From Ferruginibacter lapsinanis (GTDB lineage: Bacteria > Bacteroidota > Bacteroidia > Chitinophagales > Chitinophagaceae): a stretch of DNA of 64,000 bases. Positions 39,882 to 48,304 of this stretch are shown here, in pieces (position 1 is the stretch's first letter; each line of letters begins with the position of its first letter). Under the pieces are notes generated by a model. That model worked only from the letters and a program-made list of their open reading frames with translations, did not search any database and had not been told where the DNA came from. The translations under genes and the position numbers were made by a program. Location: NCBI RefSeq assembly GCF_020783315.1, contig NZ_CP086063.1:248001-312000 (forward strand), given 5' to 3'.

Positions 39882-39928
39882 ATAATTGGGAGTAACTACC
39901 ATAAAGACCGTTTTTGCAAATTGAGAAA

Positions 39929-40096
39929 ATGCCAAGGCGTAAACAAAGAGCCCGCTTGTCTAAGCGGGCATTTATTCACAAACATCAGATAAAAGACAAA
40001 ATATTATATGTTGGGGATTATCGAGACAGTAAAATAATAGGTAGCACTGTTTATCCCCCCTTCGGAACGAAGCTTCATGTTTTAGATCCATTATGA
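39929..40096 (+). CDS. Possible small basic protein
   Basis: An ATG at 39929 opens a 55-residue frame (MPRRKQRARLSKRAF, then KILYVGDYRDSKIIGSTVYP). It reads through the first copy of a terminator hairpin and stops before the second, identical copy. The basic start is produced by the hairpin itself, so this may be an artefact. The last 30 residues look more protein-like. Evidence is weak. Confidence 0.25.
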   Translation: MPRRKQRARLSKRAFIHKHQIKDKILYVGDYRDSKIIGSTVYPPFGTKLHVLDPL

Positions 40097-40140
40097 GCAC
40101 ACAAACAAAGAGCCCGCTTGTCTAAGCGGGCATTTTTATT
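39941..40140 (+). terminator. Duplicated terminator (two identical 33-bp copies)
   Basis: AAACAAAGAGCCCGCTTGTC and TAAGCGGGCATTT occur contiguously at 39941-39973 and again at 40103-40135, with GCCCGC/GCGGGC stems. The second copy has a better T-run. The copies are 162 bp apart. Both follow the DUF6261-like gene. Confidence 0.7.
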
Positions 40141-40149
40141 AAGGGAAAA

Positions 40150-40193
40150 TTGTCTTAATCAGGATTTTGAGGATGTATGGATGAACAGGATTT
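40150..40193. repeat. Left 40-bp inverted repeat around the 40344 gene
   Basis: GTCTTAATCAGGATTTTGAG continuing through GATGTATGGATGAACAGGAT. Its reverse complement occurs at 41178-41217 with one mismatch in 40. A looser copy lies at 27331. Confidence 0.85.
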
Positions 40194-40343
40194 TTGTCCC
40201 GGCGGACAAACGAACATAGCAGTGCGTCATTTTATGAATTACAGGAAGTGAAGCATTATCAACCTCTGCATTATGCTGATCTGTAAAGTGACAGCATTTT
40301 AATACCAAAGTATTCAACGGCGATGAATACCGAACGGTCATCA

Positions 40344-41042
40344 TTAATTTCCAATTAAAACACTACCACTACCCGAAACAATATTACCCACCCCGGTGCC
40401 CGTTGATACGTTTACAAAATCACCTGCCCTCGCTGCCGGTGTGCCGCCGTTATTTAAAGTGATCAATCCTCCATTTATTTTGGTAAGTGCCGTTCCTAAA
40501 ACTGATATGGTTGAAGATTGTATCGTTGTAGCAACAGATGAAGAAAGTAATATATTCTTATTGGAAGATAAATTCATATCCGTTAAAGCGTTCATTGTAA
40601 TGACATTTCCTTTCAATACAAGATTGCCTGTTCCTGCATCAATGGTAATGCCTCCTGTATTACCGGTGGTAACAATTTTAATACCGCCATTTGCAAACAC
40701 CACAATTCTATTGGTTCCTGCTTGTATCTCAACACTATCGTTAGTACTCTGAATATTGATCGCATTGGTAGATGAAGCAATACCGCCAAAAGGATTCATC
40801 ACTCCTGCTACATACAATCCGTCTGCCGGCGGAGTTACTGATGAGCCGATAGTGGTACCACCATTTGAATTTACCCGAAGCTTATTTACAGATTGCACCT
40901 GTATGAGTAATGGGTTAGTGCCACTTGCTGCATTGATATGCAATTTATCGCTGGGAGAAGCTGTGCCGATCCCCACATTTTGTGCATGCACCGTAATAAT
41001 TAACACGAATAACAATGAGCATATCGCAATTAAATTTTTCAT
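40344..41042 (-). CDS. Secreted beta-repeat protein (surface or tail-fibre-like)
   Basis: From the ATG at 41042 the product has 232 residues. The reading frame is open 11 codons further, but MKNLIAICSLLFVLIITVHA is a natural signal peptide. The mature start QNVGIGTASPSDKLHI is a common head of Bacteroidota surface proteins and resembles the head of the Kelch protein. The rest is Thr, Asn, Gly and Ile rich with short beta-solenoid-like repeats (GGITIDAGTGNLVLKGN). No sorting tail is visible; it ends GSGSVLIGN. The gene is enclosed by the 40-bp inverted repeats. Function unknown. Confidence 0.75.
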   Translation of the reverse strand: MKNLIAICSLLFVLIITVHAQNVGIGTASPSDKLHINAASGTNPLLIQVQSVNKLRVNSNGGTTIGSSVTPPADGLYVAGVMNPFGGIASSTNAINIQSTNDSVEIQAGTNRIVVFANGGIKIVTTGNTGGITIDAGTGNLVLKGNVITMNALTDMNLSSNKNILLSSSVATTIQSSTISVLGTALTKINGGLITLNNGGTPAARAGDFVNVSTGTGVGNIVSGSGSVLIGN

Positions 41043-41177
41043 AAACAATAGCATTAGTAAAAGATAAAGTGTCAATTAAAGTTAAATAAATTCATCCGTC
41101 CCAAAAGGGTTTTGCTAATACGCATACAAACAATGGATCACTTTTTAGTAAAAAACTATTTCTCTTCAAAAGCCCTC

Positions 41178-41217
41178 ATCCTGTTCATCCATACATCCTC
41201 AAAATCCTGATCAAGAC
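41178..41217. repeat. Right 40-bp inverted repeat around the 40344 gene
   Basis: ATCCTGTTCATCCATACATC continuing through CTCAAAATCCTGATCAAGAC is the reverse complement of 40150-40193 with one mismatch. It lies 136 bp upstream of the signal-peptide start of the enclosed gene. Confidence 0.85.
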
Positions 41218-41304
41218 AGAATAACACCCCATTAACCATAAAATCATCCCGCCTGAATACATTTCAGGGTTTTTCACTACTTTTAGCCACTAAATTTTAA
41301 AACT

Positions 41305-42078
41305 GTGAACCTAAGAAAAGTACTTTTTGTTATTGCAATACTATCAAGCAATATGATCATTGCTCAAACACCCAAAAAAATTGCGTCCCCTGCTGCAAAA
41401 GCCAATCAACACCTGAAAGTATTTGACCAAACCATACAAAGCGGCGATGTAGCCAGCGCTATACTTGCATTAAATTATTATATCGCCGAACAAGGCAGCA
41501 ATACTACCTATGCAGATACACTGGCCATGTTATACTTACAACAAGGAGCCTTTCCGCAATGTTATTACTGGGCCGATAAAAGATTAACCGCTAAGCCCGA
41601 TGATAACGGACTGATGGAAATGAAAGGGATCTGTTTAGATAAACTGAACCAACCTAAAGAAGCCATCGACATCTTTGAAAAATTATTCAAGAAAACACAA
41701 AGTCCTTTTCACGGATATAAATTACTTGAATTGCAATACAGCATCAAACGCTTATCCGAATGTTTAGCTACTGCAGAAGCTACAGAAAAGCTGCAGTTCA
41801 AACCTGAGTACACCATGACCTACAGTGTAGGACAACAAATGGGAAGAACCTATCTGCAATCAAGCATCTACAATATTCACGGATTGGTGTTATATGATCT
41901 TGATAAAAAAACAGAAGCAAAAGCTTATTTTGAAAAAGCATTGGCTTTAGACAGCAGCTTTGCATTGGCAAAACAAAATCTTGAAGCCATCAGAACTTTA
42001 GAAGCAGCAACAAGCAACAAAGTGGTGCCTAATACCAATGCACCCATAGCGCCACCTGCAGATAACAAACGTAATTAA
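41305..42078 (+). CDS. Secreted tetratricopeptide-repeat protein
   Basis: The 257-residue product starts at GTG 41305 with a signal peptide (about residues 1-20, ending IIAQ). Several TPR-like helical pairs follow (ADTLAMLYLQQGAFPQCYYW, MEMKGICLDKLNQPKEAIDI, LDKKTEAKAYFEKALALD), then a disordered Pro/Asn tail. Probably a periplasmic scaffold. It lies upstream of the LOG-family gene with a weak hairpin (42104-42130) between. Confidence 0.8.
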   Translation: MNLRKVLFVIAILSSNMIIAQTPKKIASPAAKANQHLKVFDQTIQSGDVASAILALNYYIAEQGSNTTYADTLAMLYLQQGAFPQCYYWADKRLTAKPDDNGLMEMKGICLDKLNQPKEAIDIFEKLFKKTQSPFHGYKLLELQYSIKRLSECLATAEATEKLQFKPEYTMTYSVGQQMGRTYLQSSIYNIHGLVLYDLDKKTEAKAYFEKALALDSSFALAKQNLEAIRTLEAATSNKVVPNTNAPIAPPADNKRN

Positions 42079-42103
42079 TAGCACAGCTGTTAACCGGTAA
42101 AAC

Positions 42104-42130
42104 AAAAGCCCACTACATGTGTGCTTTTTT
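42104..42130 (+). terminator. Weak terminator after the TPR gene
   Basis: AAAAGCCCAC and GTGTGCTTTTTT arms around TACAT end in six T residues. The next gene starts six bases later, so readthrough is possible. Confidence 0.5.
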
Positions 42131-42135
42131 AATGT

Positions 42136-42864
42136 ATGACAAAAGAAGAAATAAAATTTTTAGAGGGTCCGCAAAGCCGCTGGCAGGAATTTAAATTCAC
42201 TGTGAATGTGGTGCTGGAGTTTATTAAAGGTTTCAGAACATTACATTTTACCGGGCCTTGTGTAACTATATTTGGCTCTGCCCGTTTTAAAGAAGATCAT
42301 CCTTATTATAAAAAAACTCAAGAGCTTTCTGCACGGATCGCTCAATTAGGATTTACCATCATGACCGGCGGCGGACCCGGTATTATGGAAGCAGCCAATA
42401 AAGGTGCCAGGGAGATCGGCGGCAGAAGCGTTGGCTGCAATATTGTACTACCGCACGAACAAAAACCCAATCCGTATTTAGATAAATGGGTAAATATCCG
42501 GTACTTTTTTGTCCGTAAAACATTACTGATAAAATATTCTTACGCTTTTGTGGTAATGCCCGGCGGGTTCGGCACACTGGATGAATACTTTGAGGCACTT
42601 ACGCTGATACAGTGTAAAAAAATAAGCGAATTCCCTATTGTTATCTTCGATACCGAGTTTCATAAAGACCTGATCGAACACATCAATTTTATAAAAAGCA
42701 AGCAAACCATTTCCGAAACTGATACCAATTTATTCCTGGTAACAGATTCTATCGATGAAGCAGTGGCCTATATCCAAAAAAATACCATCGTTAAATTCGA
42801 CCTGAAACACGAAACACCTTACCGCCCCTACCGTCCATTCAAATGGCTGTTCGAAAAGGGATAA
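42136..42864 (+). CDS. LOG-family Rossmann-fold protein (TIGR00730)
   Basis: The 242-residue protein has the LOG (LONELY GUY) signature: GSARFKEDHPYYKKTQEL, TGGGPGIMEAANKGARE and VMPGGFGTLDEYFEALT. Characterised members cleave nucleoside 5'-monophosphates at the base-ribose bond, with cytokinin activation known in plants and some bacteria. The substrate here is not predictable. Start ATG 42136. Confidence 0.9.
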   Translation: MTKEEIKFLEGPQSRWQEFKFTVNVVLEFIKGFRTLHFTGPCVTIFGSARFKEDHPYYKKTQELSARIAQLGFTIMTGGGPGIMEAANKGAREIGGRSVGCNIVLPHEQKPNPYLDKWVNIRYFFVRKTLLIKYSYAFVVMPGGFGTLDEYFEALTLIQCKKISEFPIVIFDTEFHKDLIEHINFIKSKQTISETDTNLFLVTDSIDEAVAYIQKNTIVKFDLKHETPYRPYRPFKWLFEKG

Positions 42865-43001
42865 TATCTCTTTTTTTCTCCGATAAAATATGACCAAAGT
42901 CAGCCATCAGGTTGAGAATCATCATTGCATACCTATGCGTTTACCTACAACTTTGTGCTATCAAGATAAAGCAGCAATGCTGAGTCTTAAATTCAAATAT
43001 C

Positions 43002-43193
43002 ATGCAATATAATGTTGGAAAACTAGATAGAGCGATAAGGCTATTGCTTGCTATAATAATAGCCACGGTAGGAGTTTACCTTGAAAGCTGGTGGGCACTG
43101 GCGGCCATAGTGCCGCTGCTTACAGGATTATTTTCATTCTGTCCGTTATACAAGATCCTGGGATTGAACACTTGTGAACCTAAAGGAGCATAA
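43002..43193 (+). CDS. DUF2892 small membrane protein
   Basis: The 63-residue product has two hydrophobic helices (LLLAIIIATVGVYL and WALAAIVPLLTGLFSFCPLY) and the N-terminal NVGKLDRAIRL typical of the DUF2892/YgaP-like family. Two cysteines lie near the C-terminus (FCPLY and NTCEP). Role unknown. It precedes the cbb3 oxidase operon but is separated from it by a terminator. Confidence 0.88.
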   Translation: MQYNVGKLDRAIRLLLAIIIATVGVYLESWWALAAIVPLLTGLFSFCPLYKILGLNTCEPKGA

Positions 43194-43214
43194 GGTATTA
43201 CTTCCTGCGCAAAC

Positions 43215-43250
43215 AGCCACTACATGAAGCAACCATGTGGTGGCTTTTGA
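43215..43250 (+). terminator. Terminator between DUF2892 gene and ccoI
   Basis: AGCCACTACATG and CATGTGGTGGCT arms (one bulge) around AAGCAAC, followed by TTTTGATTATTT. Strong pairing. Confidence 0.75.
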
Positions 43251-43282
43251 TTATTTATTAAAAACTTAACCATATCAGTACT

Positions 43283-45685
43283 ATAAAGAACATAGCTCCC
43301 CCCTGTTACCATTGCGGCGAAAACTGCAATGAAGTAATTGTAGCAGAAGAAAAGAACTTCTGCTGTGAAGGATGCAAACAGGTATATCTGTTATTGAATG
43401 AAAACAACCTTTGCAACTATTATAACCTGGATAAAAACCCGGGCATCAAAGCAAAAGGGAAATTCATTTCGGAGCGCTTTGCTTACCTGGATGATATTGC
43501 CACCCAGCAAAAACTAATACAATTCAGCAGCGATACACAAACCAATGTTACTTTTCAGCTGCCGCAAATGCATTGCTCCTCCTGCATCTTCCTGCTGGAG
43601 AATTTGCACCGGATAGAACCGGGCATCACCAAATCACAAACTAATTTTCAGCGCAAAGAAGTGTTCATCATCTTTAATCCGCAACTGATATCTCTCAGAA
43701 AGGTGGTGGAATTGCTGGCTTTTATTGGGTATGAACCCTATATCAGTTTAAAAGATACCACAGAAAAAAGATCGGGCACATTCAATAAGAAAAGGATCTA
43801 TAAGATAGGTGTGGCAGGCTTTTGCTTTTCCAATATTATGATGCTGAGCTTTCCTGAATATTTTTCTGCCGGACATATAGAGCAGAAAGGATTGAAGGAA
43901 ACATTTACCTGGCTGATCTTCTTTTTATCTACACCGGTATTGTTTTTTGCCGCATCCGATTTTTTTGTTTCTGCATGGAAAGGGCTTCGGCAAAAGACAT
44001 TGAATATAGATGCGCCTATTGCACTGGCAATAGTGGTTACTTTTTTCAGAAGCTATTATGAGATCATAACGGGTACGGGTGCAGGCTATTTAGATTCTGG
44101 CTGCGGCATTGTGTTCTTTATGCTGGTGGGCAGATGGTTCCAGGATAAGACCTATGATTCATTGTCGTTCGACAGAGATTACCGTTCGTATTTTCCTTTG
44201 GGGGTAACGGTGATCGAAAACGATGTGGAGAAAAATATTCCTGTTACACAATTACAAAAAAACAGTCGGATCATTATTCGCAATGAAGAGATGATACCCG
44301 CCGATGCAGTATTGATGAAAGGCAATGCCAATGTAGATTACAGCTTTGTGAGCGGTGAGAATACGCCTGTTCAAAAAAACAAAGGAGAGCTGATCTATGC
44401 CGGTGGTAAACAATTGGGTACGGCCATCGAACTGGAAATTGTAAGTGATGTATCGCAGAGCTATATTACCCAACTCTGGAACAATGATATTTTTACCCAT
44501 AAAAAAAATGCGGATAAATCTTTCATTCATCCCTGGAGCAAATATTTCACTATAGTACTTTTCAGTATTGCACTCACCGCCTCTGTGTATTGGCTGATGG
44601 TAGACAGCACCAAATTATTTCCGGCACTGAGTGCTGTACTGATCGTGGCCTGTCCTTGTTCGCTATTGCTGTCTGCCACCTTTACCTACGGCAATATGCT
44701 TCGCATTTTTGGCAAAAATAAATTGTACCTGAAAAATTCATCGGTGATTGAAATGATGGCCAAAATAAATACGATCGTCTTTGATAAAACAGGTACCATC
44801 ACCCAAAACAAAGCGGCCGCAGTAAGTTACGAGGGCACGCCGCTTTCCCTTGCCGAACTAACGGCCATAAAAGAGATCACCAGGCAATCATCTCACCCTT
44901 TAAGCAAAAACATTGCAGGTTCATTAACCGCTATTCCTGACAGACAGGTATCTGTACGATCTTTTAAAGAATACAGCGGCAAAGGTGTAGAAGCATTGGT
45001 AGACAATATTGCTGTTAAGATCGGGTCATCGGCCTTTATCAGTGAAAACAGCCAGGCGCTTATCAGTCATGATACGGGTACGCATGTACATGTAATGCTG
45101 AATGATGTGCATATGGGCAGCTATACCATCGGTAATCAATACAGGAACGGGTTGGGGGATCTGGTCAAAGACCTCCGCTCCGATCACTACCGCCTGTGTG
45201 TGCTATCGGGTGATAATGACACCGAAAAGAATACACTTTCTAAGATATTCGGAAAAAATACAGATATCCAGTTCTACCAATCTCCACAACAAAAACTGGA
45301 GTATATCTCTTCCTTACAAAAAGACAATACCAAAGTGCTTATGCTTGGCGATGGCCTGAATGATGCCGGGGCATTGATGCAAAGTGATGTGGGTATAGCG
45401 GTGAGCGACAATAATGCCCGTTTTTCCCCTGCCTGCGATGCCATCATCACCGGCGAAAATGTGCATTTGTTGGGAAGATTCCTATCCTATGCCAGATCGG
45501 GCAAGCACATTGTGACTGCCAGTTTTATCTTATCCATCCTCTACAATATTGTGGGAATAAGCTTTGCCGTACAGGCCAAACTGTCTCCTATGATAGCGGC
45601 TATTTTAATGCCTGCCAGCAGTATAAGTATTGTACTACTTGTAAGCATACTTACTTCATTGATTGCCAATAAGAAAGGGTTATAA
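43283..45685 (+). CDS. ccoI: cbb3 oxidase-associated copper-translocating P-type ATPase
   Basis: The product exports or inserts copper for assembly of cbb3 oxidase. Family motifs are an HMA CSSC (about residue 97), the CPCS membrane motif (about 456), DKTGTIT (about 499) and GDGLND (about 689). Upstream of the first TTG (43394) the frame stays open and encodes a typical N-terminal Cys-rich domain (CYHCGENC, then FCCEGCKQVYLLL), so translation must begin before 43304. Yet the only start-like codons back to the stop at 43259 are ATA (43283, 43292) and ATC (43274). The given start is provisional. ccoS follows closely. Confidence 0.93.
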   Translation: MKNIAPPCYHCGENCNEVIVAEEKNFCCEGCKQVYLLLNENNLCNYYNLDKNPGIKAKGKFISERFAYLDDIATQQKLIQFSSDTQTNVTFQLPQMHCSSCIFLLENLHRIEPGITKSQTNFQRKEVFIIFNPQLISLRKVVELLAFIGYEPYISLKDTTEKRSGTFNKKRIYKIGVAGFCFSNIMMLSFPEYFSAGHIEQKGLKETFTWLIFFLSTPVLFFAASDFFVSAWKGLRQKTLNIDAPIALAIVVTFFRSYYEIITGTGAGYLDSGCGIVFFMLVGRWFQDKTYDSLSFDRDYRSYFPLGVTVIENDVEKNIPVTQLQKNSRIIIRNEEMIPADAVLMKGNANVDYSFVSGENTPVQKNKGELIYAGGKQLGTAIELEIVSDVSQSYITQLWNNDIFTHKKNADKSFIHPWSKYFTIVLFSIALTASVYWLMVDSTKLFPALSAVLIVACPCSLLLSATFTYGNMLRIFGKNKLYLKNSSVIEMMAKINTIVFDKTGTITQNKAAAVSYEGTPLSLAELTAIKEITRQSSHPLSKNIAGSLTAIPDRQVSVRSFKEYSGKGVEALVDNIAVKIGSSAFISENSQALISHDTGTHVHVMLNDVHMGSYTIGNQYRNGLGDLVKDLRSDHYRLCVLSGDNDTEKNTLSKIFGKNTDIQFYQSPQQKLEYISSLQKDNTKVLMLGDGLNDAGALMQSDVGIAVSDNNARFSPACDAIITGENVHLLGRFLSYARSGKHIVTASFILSILYNIVGISFAVQAKLSPMIAAILMPASSISIVLLVSILTSLIANKKGL

Positions 45686-45778
45686 CCACGAATGACGAAA
45701 ATCATTCCGGGGCTTGACTTTGCTCACCCCCAAAACGCAACCATAAAATTATTTTTGAATTTCATAAAAAAGAAAACA

Positions 45779-45958
45779 GTGAGCGCATTATTCATTTTGA
45801 TCGGAATCAGCATAGTAGTAGCGGGGAGCTTCCTGGCAGCCTTTTTATGGAGTGTACGAAACGGGCAATTTGACGATGACTATACCCCATCCGTTAGAAT
45901 GCTGTTTGACGATGATCTTAAAAACAACAACACCGAAAATTTAACTCAAACCAAATAG
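45779..45958 (+). CDS. ccoS: cbb3 oxidase maturation protein CcoS
   Basis: I chose the GTG at 45779, giving 59 residues that match the family from the first position (SALFILIGISIVVAGSFLAA, then DYTPSVRMLFDDD). An in-frame ATG at 45692, six bases after ccoI, would add 29 residues that do not look like CcoS. The protein is a single-helix membrane factor needed to insert cofactors into CcoN. It is followed six bases later by ccoN/O. Confidence 0.88.
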   Translation: MSALFILIGISIVVAGSFLAAFLWSVRNGQFDDDYTPSVRMLFDDDLKNNNTENLTQTK

Positions 45959-45964
45959 AAAAAC

Positions 45965-48100
45965 ATGCAGGTAGAAAAATTTTATTATGACAACAAAACT
46001 GTAAGAAACTTTGCTTACGCAACCGTTATCTGGGGAGCCGTAGGTATGCTGGCCGGATTATGGGTAGCATTACAACTGGTTTTCCCTGCACTTAACATTA
46101 CGCAGTATGGCTCTTTCGGAAGACTCCGTCCGCTGCATACCAATGCGGTGATCTTTGCCTTTGTGGGCAATGGTATCTTCATGGGGGTCTACTATTCTTT
46201 GCAGCGTTTATGTAAAGCAAGAATGTACAGTGATGTATTAAGCAACATCCACTTCTGGGGCTGGCAACTGATCATTGTAGCTGCAGCTATTACGCTACCG
46301 CTTGGGTTGAGTAATGGTGCTGAATACGCTGAACTGATCTGGCCGATCGATCTGGCTATCACCCTTATCTGGGTAGTATTTGGCTGGAACATGTTTGCTA
46401 CGATCATTAAGAGAAGAGAAAAACATTTGTACGTTGCTATCTGGTTTTACATAGCAACTTTTGTAACAGTGGCAGTATTGCACATTGTGCGTTCAGGCGA
46501 ATTACCTTATACCTGGCTAAGAAGTTATAGCTGGTATTCAGGTGTGCAGGATGCATTGGTGCAATGGTGGTACGGACATAATGCGGTGGCATTTTTCTTA
46601 ACCACTCCGTACTTAGGATTGATGTATTACTTTATGCCTAAAGCTGCTAACAGACCGGTGTATTCATACCGATTATCGATCATCCATTTTTGGGCATTGA
46701 TATTCTTATACATCTGGGCAGGCCCTCACCATTTATTGTACACCGCTTTACCTAACTGGGCTCAATCACTGGGTATCGTATTTTCATTCATGTTGATATT
46801 CCCAAGCTGGGGAGGTATGATCAACGGATTGCTGACACTTCGTGGTGCATGGGACAGGGTTAGAGATGATGTTATTTTAAAATTCATGGTGGTGGCTGTT
46901 ACCGCTTATGGTATGGCCACTTTTGAAGGTCCAATGTTATCCCTGAAAAGTGTAAGTGCTATTTCGCATTACACCGACTGGATCATTGCACACGTTCACG
47001 TAGGTGCATTGGGTTGGAATGGTATGCTGACATTTGGTGTACTATACTGGTTATTACCAAGAATTTTTAACACTACACTTTACTCTAAAAAAATTGCCAA
47101 CATACATTTCTGGTTAGGAACATTGGGTATCCTTTTCTATGCAGTACCTATGTATTGGGCAGGCTTTACACAAAGCTCAATGTGGAAACAATTTACAGAA
47201 GGTGGCCAGTTAAAATATACATTCTTAGAAACGGTTACTTACATGAAACCTTTTTACGCAATGCGTTCATTGGGTGGCACCTTATACCTGGTAGGCGTAT
47301 TCTTCATGATATACAATTTATACAAAACTGTTAAGTCCGGTAAATTAGTAGCCAACGAAGAAGCAGAAGCTGCACCGCTTGCAAAAGAATATGTTGCACA
47401 TAAAGGCGAACACTGGCACAGATGGATCGAAAGAAAACCAGTACAATTAATGGTGCTGAGTTTAGTGGTTATTTTGATCGGTGGTATCATAGAATTGGTT
47501 CCCACTTTTATGGTCAAATCAAATGTACCAACCATCAGCAGCGTTAAACCTTACACTCCGCTTGAATTACAAGGCCGTGATATCTATGTAAGAGAAGGCT
47601 GTTATGTATGTCACTCACAAATGATCCGTCCGTTCAGAAGCGAAACAGAACGCTATGGTGAATATTCTAAAGCAGGTGAATTTGTGTACGATCATCCTTT
47701 CCAATGGGGTAGCAAACGTACCGGGCCGGATCTGGCAAGAGAAGGTGTGGGCAACCTGAAAAAATCAGATGGCTGGCATTTCCGTCACTTCCGTGAACCA
47801 TCATCTATGAGTGAAGGATCGATCATGCCGAATTATGCATTTATGCTGGAACAGAATTTAGATACTACGCTTACAGCAGCTAAAATAAATGCCATGACCA
47901 CGCTGGGTGTTCCTTACGAAAAAAATTACAGCAAACAGGCCAATGCAGATCTGATGATACAGGCGCAGGGCATTGCTGATAATCTAAAAAATGACAGTAT
48001 CAGAATTGCGCCTAACAAAGAAGTGATCGCATTGATCGCCTATATACAACGTTTAGGAAAAGATATTACTAACAGTACAACACCAACTCAAAATAAATAG
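45965..48100 (+). CDS. ccoNO: cbb3 cytochrome c oxidase, fused subunits I and II (CcoN-CcoO)
   Basis: The 711-residue protein joins the haem-copper catalytic subunit CcoN (about 1-475, many membrane helices; GSFGRLRPLHTNAVIFAFVG, VQWWYGHNAVAFFLTTPYLG, IIAHVHVGALGWNGML) to the monohaem cytochrome CcoO (about 500-711; REGCYVCHSQMIRPFRSETE with haem motif CYVCH at about 545, Met ligand region GSIMPNYAFM). In proteobacteria these are separate genes; the fusion is common in Bacteroidota. It reduces oxygen to water with high affinity and pumps protons. Confidence 0.97.
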   Translation: MQVEKFYYDNKTVRNFAYATVIWGAVGMLAGLWVALQLVFPALNITQYGSFGRLRPLHTNAVIFAFVGNGIFMGVYYSLQRLCKARMYSDVLSNIHFWGWQLIIVAAAITLPLGLSNGAEYAELIWPIDLAITLIWVVFGWNMFATIIKRREKHLYVAIWFYIATFVTVAVLHIVRSGELPYTWLRSYSWYSGVQDALVQWWYGHNAVAFFLTTPYLGLMYYFMPKAANRPVYSYRLSIIHFWALIFLYIWAGPHHLLYTALPNWAQSLGIVFSFMLIFPSWGGMINGLLTLRGAWDRVRDDVILKFMVVAVTAYGMATFEGPMLSLKSVSAISHYTDWIIAHVHVGALGWNGMLTFGVLYWLLPRIFNTTLYSKKIANIHFWLGTLGILFYAVPMYWAGFTQSSMWKQFTEGGQLKYTFLETVTYMKPFYAMRSLGGTLYLVGVFFMIYNLYKTVKSGKLVANEEAEAAPLAKEYVAHKGEHWHRWIERKPVQLMVLSLVVILIGGIIELVPTFMVKSNVPTISSVKPYTPLELQGRDIYVREGCYVCHSQMIRPFRSETERYGEYSKAGEFVYDHPFQWGSKRTGPDLAREGVGNLKKSDGWHFRHFREPSSMSEGSIMPNYAFMLEQNLDTTLTAAKINAMTTLGVPYEKNYSKQANADLMIQAQGIADNLKNDSIRIAPNKEVIALIAYIQRLGKDITNSTTPTQNK

Positions 48101-48102
48101 TC

Positions 48103-48294
48103 ATGTTCAAATTCATTAAACAATACACCGAAACAATGAATGGCGCAGCCATTTATCCAATGATATCTCTATTTATATTCTTCCTGTTTTTTGTGGTATT
48201 ACTGGTACTTGTAAAAAAAATGAAAAAAGAAAGAGTAGCTGAGCTATCTAATATTCCATTTGATAAAGAAGAATTAACCGACTCAACCTTATAA
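48103..48294 (+). CDS. ccoQ: cbb3 oxidase subunit CcoQ-like
   Basis: The 63-residue protein has one membrane helix (ISLFIFFLFFVVLLVLVKKM) after NGAAIYPM, and a short charged tail ending in NIPFDKEEL, the usual CcoQ layout. It starts two bases after the ccoN/O stop. CcoQ stabilises the complex; sequence conservation is low, so assignment rests partly on position. Confidence 0.85.
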   Translation: MFKFIKQYTETMNGAAIYPMISLFIFFLFFVVLLVLVKKMKKERVAELSNIPFDKEELTDSTL

Positions 48295-48304
48295 ATAAAA
48301 TTGT

